The notes beneath the pieces were generated by a model. That model was not told the DNA's origin and made no database searches. It was given only the letters and a program-made list of their open reading frames with translations. This document shows positions 15,888 through 24,600 of a stretch of 24,923 nucleotides of DNA, piece by piece; the first letter of the stretch is position 1, and each line of letters opens with the position of its first letter. The stretch lies in the NCBI GenBank assembly GCA_035712285.1, contig DASTBA010000110.1, positions 1-24,923 on the forward strand, in the 5' to 3' direction. Both the position numbers and the translations under genes were made by a program. The DNA is from CAMLHP01 sp035712285. GTDB taxonomy: Bacteria; Gemmatimonadota; Gemmatimonadetes; Gemmatimonadales; GWC2-71-9.

Positions 15888-16485
15888 CGTACCTCCGTGC
15901 AATCAGGTATCCGAACACCACGTGCAGGCCGCCAAAACCGGCGGCAAGGAGCGGGCCGCCCCAGGCGTCCGGCGCAATGAGCGCGACGGTGCCAAGCGCC
16001 ATGAAGCAAAGCCCCATCACCGGAACGATCCGCACCGAGAACGCGCCGCCGGTGACGACGCCGGTGCCGTAGCAGAGCAGCCAGAGCCCCGGCAGCACCC
16101 GCAGGAACCCGGCCCGGTAGAGCGCGAAGGTCAGCAGGGCGCCCACGATGATGGGGGGCGCATAGCTCAGGAAGAACCGGCGCCCCTGATGCCCGAGCAA
16201 CGGCGCCCCCAGCCGGCGTGCCTTCCGCGCCATGGCCCAGGTGCCGATGCCGGCCCCCACCAGCGCCTCCCCCATCCAGACCGCGAGCCACCCATGCGCC
16301 GTCGGCATCCGGCCGGCCAGCGCCGCTGCCATCAGGGCGGAAACGCCCATCACCACGCCCCCCCAGCCCGGCACCGCCGTGAACGATCCGGCCCGTTCCA
16401 TCGCCGACCGGATGAACGACAGGTTGTCCATGGCCCGGTCATGCAGGGCGGCTGGAGGAGAGGGCGCGGGGCGGCGGCCGTCCAT
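15880..16485 (-). CDS. Multi-pass membrane protein paired with the winged-helix regulator
   Basis: A 201-residue protein from ATG 16485. The region MDNLSFIRSAMERAGSFTAVPGWG is followed by about six hydrophobic segments: GVVMGVSALMAAALAG, WLAVWMGEALVGAGIGTWAMA, FFLSYAPPIIVGALLTFALY, VLPGLWLLCYGTGVV, VMGLCFMALGTVALIA, and LLAAGFGGLHVVFGYLIA. I recognise the type as a membrane partner of winged-helix regulators but not a defined function. The promoter predicts a leader of only about five bases, which agrees with the absence of a ribosome site before this ATG. The internal ATG at 16431 also lacks one. The two genes overlap, so expression of protein and regulator is coupled. It may sense a membrane or envelope state (inference). 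Confidence 0.75.
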   Translation of the reverse strand: MDGRRPAPSPPAALHDRAMDNLSFIRSAMERAGSFTAVPGWGGVVMGVSALMAAALAGRMPTAHGWLAVWMGEALVGAGIGTWAMARKARRLGAPLLGHQGRRFFLSYAPPIIVGALLTFALYRAGFLRVLPGLWLLCYGTGVVTGGAFSVRIVPVMGLCFMALGTVALIAPDAWGGPLLAAGFGGLHVVFGYLIARRYGG

Positions 16486-16491
16486 GATCTA

Positions 16492-16506
16492 CTTTACACA
16501 ATAAAG
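16492..16506. promoter_or_regulatory. Operator-like palindrome over the regulator-operon promoter
   Basis: CTTTA-CACAA-TAAAG; adding the flanking TA on both sides gives perfect 7-base arms (16490-16508). It covers the -10 hexamer at 16498-16503, a classic position for a repressor site. It shares the CTTTA-N5-TAAAG pattern with the site before uppS. Confidence 0.6.
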
Positions 16507-16526
16507 TAAGAGCCATCCGCCGTCAA
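16498..16526 (-). promoter_or_regulatory. Sigma-70-type promoter of the membrane protein/regulator operon
   Basis: On the reverse strand, TTGACG (complement of 16521-16526) is separated by exactly 17 bases from TATTGT (complement of 16498-16503). The expected transcript start near 16490 is only about five bases before the ATG at 16485, so the mRNA would be nearly leaderless. Confidence 0.65.
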
Positions 16527-16562
16527 CCCGGCCCGCGCCCCGGATGGGCATGGGCCCGGTTG
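16524..16562 (-). terminator. Imperfect inverted repeat downstream of mscL, possible terminator
   Basis: CAACCCGGCCC at 16524-16534 can pair with GGGCCCGGTTG at 16552-16562 with one mismatch, around a 17-base loop. It begins 10 bases after the mscL stop on the reverse strand. No T-run follows, so it would be a weak or factor-assisted terminator; it also overlaps the -35 of the next promoter. Confidence 0.4.
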
Positions 16563-16571
16563 CGGGAAGCC

Positions 16572-17015
16572 TCAGAGCGCCGACGTGCAGTGGGGGCACT
16601 TCTTGGCTGCCAGCGGAATGGCGGTGGCACAATAGGGACAGTCCTTCGTGGTGGGTGCGGCAGCCGGAGCCGGACCCTGCATCTTGTTCGCCGCACGGAC
16701 CACGAGGTAGACGCAGAACGCGACGATCAGGAACGCCACGATCGAGTTGATGAACATGCCGTAGTTGAGCGTGACTGCCCCGCCCGCCTTGGCATCGGCC
16801 AGTGAGGCGTAGGGTCCGGGATGGGCCAGCCCGTCCTTCAGCAGCAGAAACTTGTCCTTGAAGTCCACGTGACCGAGCGCCAGCCCGATCGGCGGCATGA
16901 GGACATCGTCCACCAGTGACTTCACGATCGTGCCGAACGCCCCGCCGATGATGATACCGATGGCCATGTCCAGCACGTTGCCGCGCATGATGAACGCCTT
17001 GAAGTCCTTGAGCAT
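16572..17015 (-). CDS. mscL: Large-conductance mechanosensitive channel MscL with C-terminal zinc ribbon
   Basis: A 147-residue inner-membrane channel that opens under membrane tension to release solutes during osmotic downshock. The N-terminal MLKDFKAFIMRGNVLDMAIG and the pore helix with IIIGGAFGTIVKSLVDD, followed by MPPIGL, are typical MscL. The second helix lies at about 86-108 (NSIVAFLIVAFCVYLVVRAAN). After a proline/alanine linker comes an added zinc-ribbon knuckle pair, Cys126-x2-Cys129 and Cys140-x2-Cys143, in the cytoplasmic tail. Standard MscL ends in a short coiled helix bundle instead. A GAGGGG ribosome site precedes the ATG. It follows the SpoIIAA-like gene by 22 bases and is likely in one operon with it. 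Confidence 0.92.
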   Translation of the reverse strand: MLKDFKAFIMRGNVLDMAIGIIIGGAFGTIVKSLVDDVLMPPIGLALGHVDFKDKFLLLKDGLAHPGPYASLADAKAGGAVTLNYGMFINSIVAFLIVAFCVYLVVRAANKMQGPAPAAAPTTKDCPYCATAIPLAAKKCPHCTSAL

Positions 17016-17037
17016 GTGCCCCTCGCTGTGGGTAGGC

Positions 17038-17460
17038 CTACGGGAGAGACCTCGGAACACCGGCCAGGAAATCCTTCGCCGTCTCCAGGTCCTCGAAGGC
17101 CCGGAGATCCCGGCCGGTCAGGTGCATGATCGCGCTGAACACCGCCCGCATGAGGCCGGAGAGCCCGACCACGGCACCGACCCGGACCCAGGGCGCGTTG
17201 TGCTCCGCCAGCTCGCGCACGGCGGCAAGCACGTCGGCGTCGAAGTTCGCCCCGGCAACATGGGTGAGGGTGCGCAAGGTCCCGTCCCGCGGCAGGTCGG
17301 CCACCAGCTCGCGGGTCTGCCGGATCAGTGCCAGGGCTTCGTCCCGGTGCTTGACACCGGCGTAGTCGAGGAACAGAATCGGGACTCCGTGATGCGCAAT
17401 GAATCGGGTACCGGGCATCGGGCTCGTCAGGGTGGCGTGCGCGATCGCTTTCCAGAACAT
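17038..17460 (-). CDS. SpoIIAA-like (STAS-fold) protein
   Basis: About 140 residues from ATG 17460; ATG 17418 (PGTRFIAHHG) is a natural alternative start, and neither has a strong ribosome site. The sequence runs from TRFIAHHGVPILFLDYAG through LRTLTHVAGANFD and NAPWVRVGAVVGLSGLMRAV to RAFEDLETAKDFLA. This pattern resembles the SpoIIAA-like/STAS-SEC14 small-domain family. Such proteins are cytosolic and often regulatory or lipid-linked, with no general function known. It lies upstream of mscL on the same strand. Third-position GC stays high back to 17460, which is why the longer form is preferred. Confidence 0.7.
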   Translation of the reverse strand: MFWKAIAHATLTSPMPGTRFIAHHGVPILFLDYAGVKHRDEALALIRQTRELVADLPRDGTLRTLTHVAGANFDADVLAAVRELAEHNAPWVRVGAVVGLSGLMRAVFSAIMHLTGRDLRAFEDLETAKDFLAGVPRSLP

Positions 17461-17561
17461 ATAGGGCTGCCCGCGTCCGCGCGGAAGAGGCCCGCCGGCC
17501 GTCCTGTGCGCACACCGGACCCCGGCGCGTCCCCACCCGCACACCTGACGGAGCACGGCTG

Positions 17562-18698
17562 ATGCGATCCTGGCGGCGGTCCCCCACCGCGCGTGGCGGT
17601 CTTGTGCTGCTCCTCCTGCTGGGCGCCTGCTCCCATGGCGAGCCCTTCGCTCCCGGCACCTACGGCAGCAGCGAGCCGTTCCAGAACACCGTTCCCCTGC
17701 GCCTGACCTACGGCGGCGGGACCGACCCTGCCTGGCTCGACACCGGAACCATCATCTACAGCTTCGAGTCCAGCGATCACCGAACCAGCGCCGGCCTGCC
17801 TGACGAATGCCTCGGCCTGCTGCCGGCCTCCGGCGGCCGTCGCACCAGGGAGATCTGCAGTCGCTCCCGCCTGGATGCCGACACCCTCGACAACTTCTAC
17901 CTCGCCGCCGCCCTGGCTGACAGCACCCTGGCGTTCGTGGCCGATCACATCCCCCTGGGCCTTGGCTCAAGTCTCGGCGGCGGGATCATGGTGGCTCCGT
18001 TCGACTCCGCCCCGCACGGCACGGTCCTCAGGAGCTTCCCCTTCGCGAGCAGCGATGGATTCATGCTGTTCCCCGGTTCGCTGCGATGGCTGGGGTCGGA
18101 CGCGCTGGTCTTCCTGGCTGACGAGCAGGTAAGCGTCGAGCCCTGTCCCACCTGCGATCCGGACGTGTATGACCGGTGGAAGAACGTCTTCCGCGTTGGG
18201 ACCGCGGGCGCCGCACCGGCCGAGATCATCCCGGGCACCCGGTTCGCCACGTCGGCGGCGCCGGGCGCGTCAGGCTCGGAGCTGTACCTCACCTTCGGCA
18301 ACGACAGCCTGCTGGTGCGGCGCGACCTCGCGGCCGGCGCCAATACCGTGGTGGCCAACTTCGGGCCCGACGCCTGGCCCAGGGACGCCGATTACGCCGC
18401 CGGCCGCATCGTGCTGGTCCTGGGCGGCAAGGTCGGCCATCACACACTCACCGAGGGTACCGAGGAGACCCCCGTCCAGGCCGATGATCAGGGTGGCTTG
18501 CTCGCCGTCGTGGACGCGGCCACCGGGACGACCGCCGTGCTGGCGACGCCGGGCCTTTTCTTCCGGCGCCCCCGCCTCAGCCCCGACGGACGGTCCATCG
18601 TTGCCGAAGGATATGCCGTGACCATCAATCCGGTTCCCGGCGGTGCTGATACCACCGTGTCGCTGACCGGCGACATCTACCGGATGGAACTGCCATGA
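17562..18698 (+). CDS. Lipoprotein coupled to a TonB receptor, probable beta-propeller-like repeats
   Basis: A 378-residue exported protein. The signal has a positive N-region (RSWRRS), a leucine core and a lipobox LLGAC with Cys23, so it is probably a lipoprotein. A GGAG element lies about nine bases before the ATG. The mature chain is rich in short beta-type stretches and ends with RRPRLSPDGRSIVAEGY, a segment resembling the PD40/TolB-like propeller repeat. Cysteines in EPCPTCDPD could form a small disulphide or metal site. The gene ends ATGA with the ATG of the following TonB receptor inside its stop. It is therefore likely a surface or periplasmic partner of that receptor, comparable in position to a SusD protein but not of that family. 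No named family is certain. Confidence 0.72.
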   Translation: MRSWRRSPTARGGLVLLLLLGACSHGEPFAPGTYGSSEPFQNTVPLRLTYGGGTDPAWLDTGTIIYSFESSDHRTSAGLPDECLGLLPASGGRRTREICSRSRLDADTLDNFYLAAALADSTLAFVADHIPLGLGSSLGGGIMVAPFDSAPHGTVLRSFPFASSDGFMLFPGSLRWLGSDALVFLADEQVSVEPCPTCDPDVYDRWKNVFRVGTAGAAPAEIIPGTRFATSAAPGASGSELYLTFGNDSLLVRRDLAAGANTVVANFGPDAWPRDADYAAGRIVLVLGGKVGHHTLTEGTEETPVQADDQGGLLAVVDAATGTTAVLATPGLFFRRPRLSPDGRSIVAEGYAVTINPVPGGADTTVSLTGDIYRMELP

Positions 18699-21484
18699 AC
18701 GGCCGAGGCGGTGCGGCGATCGCCGCAGGTCTGGTCGTGATGCTGCTCACTGCAACAGCCCCGGCCGCCGCACAGTCGGCCGGTGCCGTCGCAGGGCGGA
18801 TCACCGACAGCGCCTCGGGACTGCCGGTCAAGGGCGCACTCGTCACCCTCGACGAGGGGCGGCGCGGCGGCGTGACCGACAGCGCCGGCCTCTACCGCAT
18901 CCGCGAGGTGCGGGCCGGCGTCTACACCCTCCACGTGCGCGCCCTGGGCTACGCCCCGGTGCGGCGGGACAGTCTGCTGGTGCAGGCAGCCGGCACCAGC
19001 ATCGCGAACGTGGTGCTCCGGCCGCGCACCGTGGAACTGGCCCCGATCATCGTGGAATCGGCCGACCGGGTGCTCGATCCCCTGGCTACCCAGACGGAGC
19101 AGGTGATCACCAGCGAAGACCTGCGACGGCTGCCGGTGAGCACCCTCGACGAGGCCCTGGCCCTCTCCGCCGGCGCGGTGGGCGAAAGCTATCGCGGCGG
19201 CCGGCTGGGCCAGCAGTCGTTCATCATCGATGGCCTCGGCATCAAGAACCAGCTCGACGCATCCACCGGCTCCCTGGGCATCCAGTTTCCGCCCGACATG
19301 CTCACCGAGGCCTCGCTCATCACGAACGGCTTCTCGGCGCGCTACGGCCAGGCGATCTCCGGGTTGGTCAATGTGGTGACGAAGGACGGCGGGGAACGCT
19401 GGGCCGGACGGGCGGCCTATGAATCCGACCGGCCGTTCGGCACCGGCTGGGACTACGGACTCGACCGCGCGGTGCTGGAAGCCGACGGACCGATCGCCGG
19501 CGGGATCCGCGCCGTGGTGTCGGCCGACGTCACCGGGCGGCTCGACGCCGATCCGGTGAACGCGCCCCGCCCCGCCAATGCACTCGACCCGCGGGCGGCC
19601 AACCCCTGGATGCTGCCGCACAACAGCGGCGAGCAGTACAACGTCGGCGGCAAGCTCACGATACCGCTCGGCAGCCGGGAGACGGTGCGCTTCTTCGGGC
19701 TCCGCTCGATCGACCAGCGGCTGCTGTACGACCCGGTCTTCAAGTACGACCCGTCGGGCGGCCCCGGCCAGCGCACCGCCGGTACGCTGGGCAGTTTCCA
19801 CTGGCAGCATACCAGCGCCCCCACGGCGCGCAGGCCCTTCGTCGCGGACCTGCGGCTGTCCCTCTTCAACCGCGACTTCATCCGCGGCGCGCCGGACAGC
19901 CTGCCCGACTACCGATTCGGCGCGTTCACCGGATCGCGCCTGCATGTCGTGGGTGAGGAGCTTGCCCGCAGCATGGACACGCTCGCCGCTGACGCGCCGA
20001 TTCCCGGGCTCACCCAGCCGACGTTCAGCACCGGGACGCCGTGGGGGGTGCCCGCCTTCTTCCTGGCCGGCGGATCCCGCGGTGATCTGGCCTGGAATCA
20101 CTTCCGCGAAGTGCGTTCACAGCTGGATCTCACCTTCGGCGCCGGCGCGGAAAGCGACCTGCACGCCGGCGCGGAAGTGGTGAAGCAGCAGGTGCGCACC
20201 TTCCAGCGGGTCCTCGGCTACCTGCCCATCGGCGACTCGGTGCCGCCTGCCACGGCATCGGAGTTCTCGCCGCTCGCGATCGCCGCCTACACCGAAGGCC
20301 AGTTCCGCGTCGCCGAGCTCGGCTTCACGGTGGGCATCCGCATGGACCGGTTCGACACCCGCGCCGACCTGGCGGGCGAGCCTGCAAAGGCGAAGACGCG
20401 CTTCAACCCGCGCTTCGCCGCCTCCACCGTCTTCCGCGGCGCGACGTTCGTGGCCAGCATCGGACGGTTCAGCCAGGCCCCGGACTATCAATACCTCGTG
20501 GATGCCGCATTCGACGACACCACGCGAACCGGGCGATTCCGGCACGGCAACCCCGACCTCGGATTCGAGGACTCCTGGCAGGGCGAGCTGAGCCTCCGTG
20601 CGCGGCCGCGGCCGAACCTGGCCGTCCGCGCCAGCGTCTACGTGAAACGGCTGGAAGGGCTGATCGCGTCCGAGCCGCTGGGGACGAACCCCGACTCCTC
20701 GATCTTCGGCAATGGCGACATCGGCACCGTGAAGGGGCTGGAACTGCGCCTCGACCGCGACCTGGTGCGCGGTGTCGGCATCCGCGTCGCCTATACACTC
20801 CAGCAGGCGACCGCCTCGTCCTCAAGCGCCTTCCTGCTCCGGCGGGCGATCCGCATCGATTCGCTGACCCACGACACCATCTTCCCCGCCAAGGTCGAGT
20901 TTCCGCTCGACTATGACCGGCGACACACCCTGACACTGATCCTGCAGGCCCAGGTGCCCGACAGCGTCGGCCCCCGACTTGCCGGCATCCGGCCGCTCGC
21001 GGGACTCGAGGCCGCCCTCATCGGCCGGGCCAACTCGGGCCTGCCGTATAGCAGCCGTCCGCCCGGCACCGACACGCTGGGCACCCTGCCGAACAACGCG
21101 CGCCTGCCGTTCAACTACACGGTGGATCTGCTGGTCCGCCGGCCGCTGGTGATCGCCGGGCTCCGGGGCGGTGTCTACCTCGATATCCGGAATCTCCTCG
21201 ACCGCCGCAATGTCCTGGCGGTGCGGCGCGACACCGGCACCCCTGATGCAAGCGTCGACGACATCACCGCCCTGGCCACCGCCGCATACCAGGCCCATCC
21301 CGAGGCCATTCCGTACGAATCGCCCCGGTACCGGGCCGACGCCGACCTGAATCACGATGGCGTTGTGGCGGGGCAGGCGGAGCTGATGCCGATGTATGAA
21401 GCGGCCGCACGGGACATCACGCAGCCGTTGTTCGCCTTTGGGCAGCCGCGCCTGGCACGGCTCGGCCTGGAGTTTGTCTTCTGA
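18695..21484 (+). CDS. TonB-dependent outer-membrane receptor with N-terminal carboxypeptidase-regulatory-like domain
   Basis: A 929-residue receptor. The signal peptide (AAIAAGLVVMLLTATAPAAAQ) is followed by a carboxypeptidase-regulatory-like beta-sandwich at about 29-112 (GAVAGRITDSASGLPVKGAL, later GVTDSAGLYRIREV and LHVRALGY). The plug follows (QVITSEDLRRLPVSTLDEAL, SFIIDGLGIKNQL, RYGQAISGLVNVVTKDGG) and then the barrel. Near the end, DLNHDGVVAGQAEL (about residue 884 on) matches an EF-hand/dockerin-type calcium loop (Asp1, Asn3, Asp5, Gly6). The last strand is RLARLGLEFVF. It is translationally coupled to the upstream lipoprotein and probably imports a large ligand with it. The ligand is not known. 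It ends four bases before a convergent gene. Confidence 0.9.
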   Translation: MNGRGGAAIAAGLVVMLLTATAPAAAQSAGAVAGRITDSASGLPVKGALVTLDEGRRGGVTDSAGLYRIREVRAGVYTLHVRALGYAPVRRDSLLVQAAGTSIANVVLRPRTVELAPIIVESADRVLDPLATQTEQVITSEDLRRLPVSTLDEALALSAGAVGESYRGGRLGQQSFIIDGLGIKNQLDASTGSLGIQFPPDMLTEASLITNGFSARYGQAISGLVNVVTKDGGERWAGRAAYESDRPFGTGWDYGLDRAVLEADGPIAGGIRAVVSADVTGRLDADPVNAPRPANALDPRAANPWMLPHNSGEQYNVGGKLTIPLGSRETVRFFGLRSIDQRLLYDPVFKYDPSGGPGQRTAGTLGSFHWQHTSAPTARRPFVADLRLSLFNRDFIRGAPDSLPDYRFGAFTGSRLHVVGEELARSMDTLAADAPIPGLTQPTFSTGTPWGVPAFFLAGGSRGDLAWNHFREVRSQLDLTFGAGAESDLHAGAEVVKQQVRTFQRVLGYLPIGDSVPPATASEFSPLAIAAYTEGQFRVAELGFTVGIRMDRFDTRADLAGEPAKAKTRFNPRFAASTVFRGATFVASIGRFSQAPDYQYLVDAAFDDTTRTGRFRHGNPDLGFEDSWQGELSLRARPRPNLAVRASVYVKRLEGLIASEPLGTNPDSSIFGNGDIGTVKGLELRLDRDLVRGVGIRVAYTLQQATASSSSAFLLRRAIRIDSLTHDTIFPAKVEFPLDYDRRHTLTLILQAQVPDSVGPRLAGIRPLAGLEAALIGRANSGLPYSSRPPGTDTLGTLPNNARLPFNYTVDLLVRRPLVIAGLRGGVYLDIRNLLDRRNVLAVRRDTGTPDASVDDITALATAAYQAHPEAIPYESPRYRADADLNHDGVVAGQAELMPMYEAAARDITQPLFAFGQPRLARLGLEFVF

Positions 21485-21488
21485 GGCG

Positions 21489-22334
21489 CTAGCGCGGGTT
21501 GGCCACGGTCGGATAGGCCACGTCCGGCGGTGCGTCGCCGTTGGGCCAGTCATGTTCCTTCCCGGCGAGGTCCGGCCTCGGCTGGGCGTTGATGTACGCC
21601 GCCACGTCGGCTGCCTGGGTGTCGGTCAGCGTGCCGGGCTTGTCGAACGGCATGTTGTGCCGGATGAAGGATGCCGCGGTGCGAAGCCGGGCCATGCCCG
21701 CACCGATGTTGTAGCTCCCGCTGCCCCAGACTGCCGGGCCGGCTCCGCCCGAGCCATCCGCACCATGACAGCGTGCACAGTTGGCGCTGAAGACGGCAGC
21801 GCCCGCTGCCGGGTCCCCATGCAGCAGGGTGAATTTCGGCAGCCCCTGCCCTTGCACCGACGCACCGGCCGGCACACCGCGCGACAGCCAGGCGAAATAG
21901 GCCACGATATCCCGCATCGCACGACTGTCCGCCGGCAGCGCCGAGCCGTTCATGGACCGCACGAAGCAGTCGTTGACCCGGTCCTCGATCGTCTGCACCC
22001 GGGCGCTGCGGGAGCGGTACTGCGGATACCGGGCGTAGACCCCCACCCAGGGCATCGCGTTGGCGCGGGTGCCGTTCTCCGGATGACAGCTGGTGCAGGC
22101 CAGGCGATTCCCGACATTCCCGGGCAGGCTGTCGAGCGTGCGGCTCAGCACCGCCCGGCCCCGCCGGATCGCCTCACCGAGCGGCCCGGCGGGAATCGTG
22201 GAATCGGCGGGAACCTGGAGTGCCACCACCGGCGGTGACTCGCGGGGCGGGCGGGCCGGCGGCTGTCCGCAGCCTGCCACGGCGCTCCCGATGACCAGGA
22301 GACCACAGCAGCGGGACAGCCGCAAGGCATGCAT
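21489..22334 (-). CDS. TsdA-like dihaem cytochrome c (thiosulfate dehydrogenase family), lipoprotein
   Basis: A 281-residue exported dihaem cytochrome. The signal ends in the lipobox VAGC (Cys22), so it is probably membrane-anchored. Haem 1 is bound by CTSCH at 80-84 and haem 2 by CARCH at 186-190. The region MPWVGVYARYPQYRSRS then TIEDRVNDCFVRSMNG holds a cysteine at about 123 that matches the unusual axial cysteine ligand of TsdA enzymes. The GAGMAR and HNMPF segments fit the second haem. TsdA interconverts thiosulfate and tetrathionate. The start ATG lies five bases after the stop of the POT transporter gene and has no ribosome site of its own, so translation is likely coupled. Family call is firm; the physiological direction is unknown. 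Confidence 0.82.
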   Translation of the reverse strand: MHALRLSRCCGLLVIGSAVAGCGQPPARPPRESPPVVALQVPADSTIPAGPLGEAIRRGRAVLSRTLDSLPGNVGNRLACTSCHPENGTRANAMPWVGVYARYPQYRSRSARVQTIEDRVNDCFVRSMNGSALPADSRAMRDIVAYFAWLSRGVPAGASVQGQGLPKFTLLHGDPAAGAAVFSANCARCHGADGSGGAGPAVWGSGSYNIGAGMARLRTAASFIRHNMPFDKPGTLTDTQAADVAAYINAQPRPDLAGKEHDWPNGDAPPDVAYPTVANPR

Positions 22335-22339
22335 GCCGG

Positions 22340-23881
<1,542 letters not shown>

Positions 23882-23917
23882 GAGTGGTCTCCGATGGAGA
23901 GTTGGGGGGCAGCCGCG

Positions 23918-24478
23918 TCAGCCGTCGCGGCCCAGTTTGCGCTTGAGATGAGCCAGCTGCGCCTCGACCGCCGCCTCGCGCAACTTGCGCTCGGCGTCGG
24001 CCTTGAGCAGCTCGCCCTCCAGGTCGAGGTCCGGCCGCGCGCCGCCGGCCGCCGCGATGTCCTGCCACGCGCGCTCGATCGAGTCCGGCGCCCGGGCACC
24101 CTGCCCCGGCATCCGGGCGCGGAGCTGGGTCGTCATCTCCTCCAGTTCACGCTCCGCCAGCGCCAGCTCGTCACGCTGCACGGCGACTTTCCGCTCGAGG
24201 ACGGCGACCCGTTCCTGATGCCGCGCCGAAAAGCGGGCAGCGACGTCCATCGTCTCGGTGTCCCCGATGTTCTCCGCCAGGCCCCGGCGCCGCACCGCGT
24301 CGTCCAGCTGGCTCCGCTCGCCGGCCAGCTCACGCTCGGCACGGTCCAGCGCCTCACGCATCGCGGCGACACCGACCCGCATCTCGATCACGGCATCGCG
24401 CAGCGAGGCTCCCGCCTGCTCGGGCGCTTCGGCAAACAGCCGTTCCAGACGGGCCTTCAGTCCGTCAAAGACTGACAC
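23918..24478 (-). CDS. Coiled-coil protein, PspA/IM30-like
   Basis: A 186-residue soluble, highly charged, mostly helical protein from the GTG at 24478, with AGGAG four bases upstream. The chain is heptad-rich with many Glu, Arg, Ala and Leu residues, for example AAMREALDRAERELAGERSQLDDAVRRR (ends AAMREAL and DDAVRRR) and RKVAVQRDELALAERELEEMTTQLR (ends RKVAVQ and TTQLR). No membrane segment or signal is seen. The opening SVFDGLKARLERLF and the overall plan resemble PspA/IM30 proteins, which bind stressed membranes, but the match is loose and the protein is somewhat short. It may be an unrelated coiled-coil protein. It is first in the run leading to the POT transporter, 36 bases downstream. 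Confidence 0.65.
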   Translation of the reverse strand: MSVFDGLKARLERLFAEAPEQAGASLRDAVIEMRVGVAAMREALDRAERELAGERSQLDDAVRRRGLAENIGDTETMDVAARFSARHQERVAVLERKVAVQRDELALAERELEEMTTQLRARMPGQGARAPDSIERAWQDIAAAGGARPDLDLEGELLKADAERKLREAAVEAQLAHLKRKLGRDG

Positions 24479-24507
24479 GCTGCTCCTGACGAGGGGAATC
24501 GGAAAAA

Positions 24508-24536
24508 AGGTTACGGGTACCGTCCGGGCCCGTCAA
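24508..24536 (-). promoter_or_regulatory. Candidate promoter of the coiled-coil/POT/TsdA run
   Basis: On the reverse strand TTGACG (complement of 24531-24536), the same -35 as the regulator operon, lies 17 bases before TAACCT (complement of 24508-24513). The -10 matches only three of six positions, including the key TA and final T. The predicted start leaves a leader of about 23 bases that includes the AGGAG ribosome site. Confidence 0.45.
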
Positions 24537-24566
24537 GCGACCGGCCGGGGTGATGGAACAAGGCGT

Positions 24567-24574
24567 TATCTTTC
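24567..24574 (+). promoter_or_regulatory. Possible -10/-7 element before the terminal lipoprotein gene
   Basis: TATCTTTC, 26 bases before the ATG at 24601, in otherwise GC-rich sequence. It resembles a -10 box and also the TAnnTTTG element known from Bacteroidota, but no -35/-33 element is visible. Confidence 0.3.
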
Positions 24575-24600
24575 CTGCGACTCCCCCGACGGAGCAGGCC

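Noticed and set aside
17032..17041. Perfect palindrome GTAGGCCTAC at the SpoIIAA-like stop
   Set aside because: It has no loop and no T-run, so it is not a terminator; a single short palindrome is not enough to call an operator.
21486..21495. Palindrome GCGCTAGCGC between the second TonB receptor and the cytochrome gene
   Set aside because: It has no loop and no T-run in either direction, and short GC palindromes are frequent by chance here.
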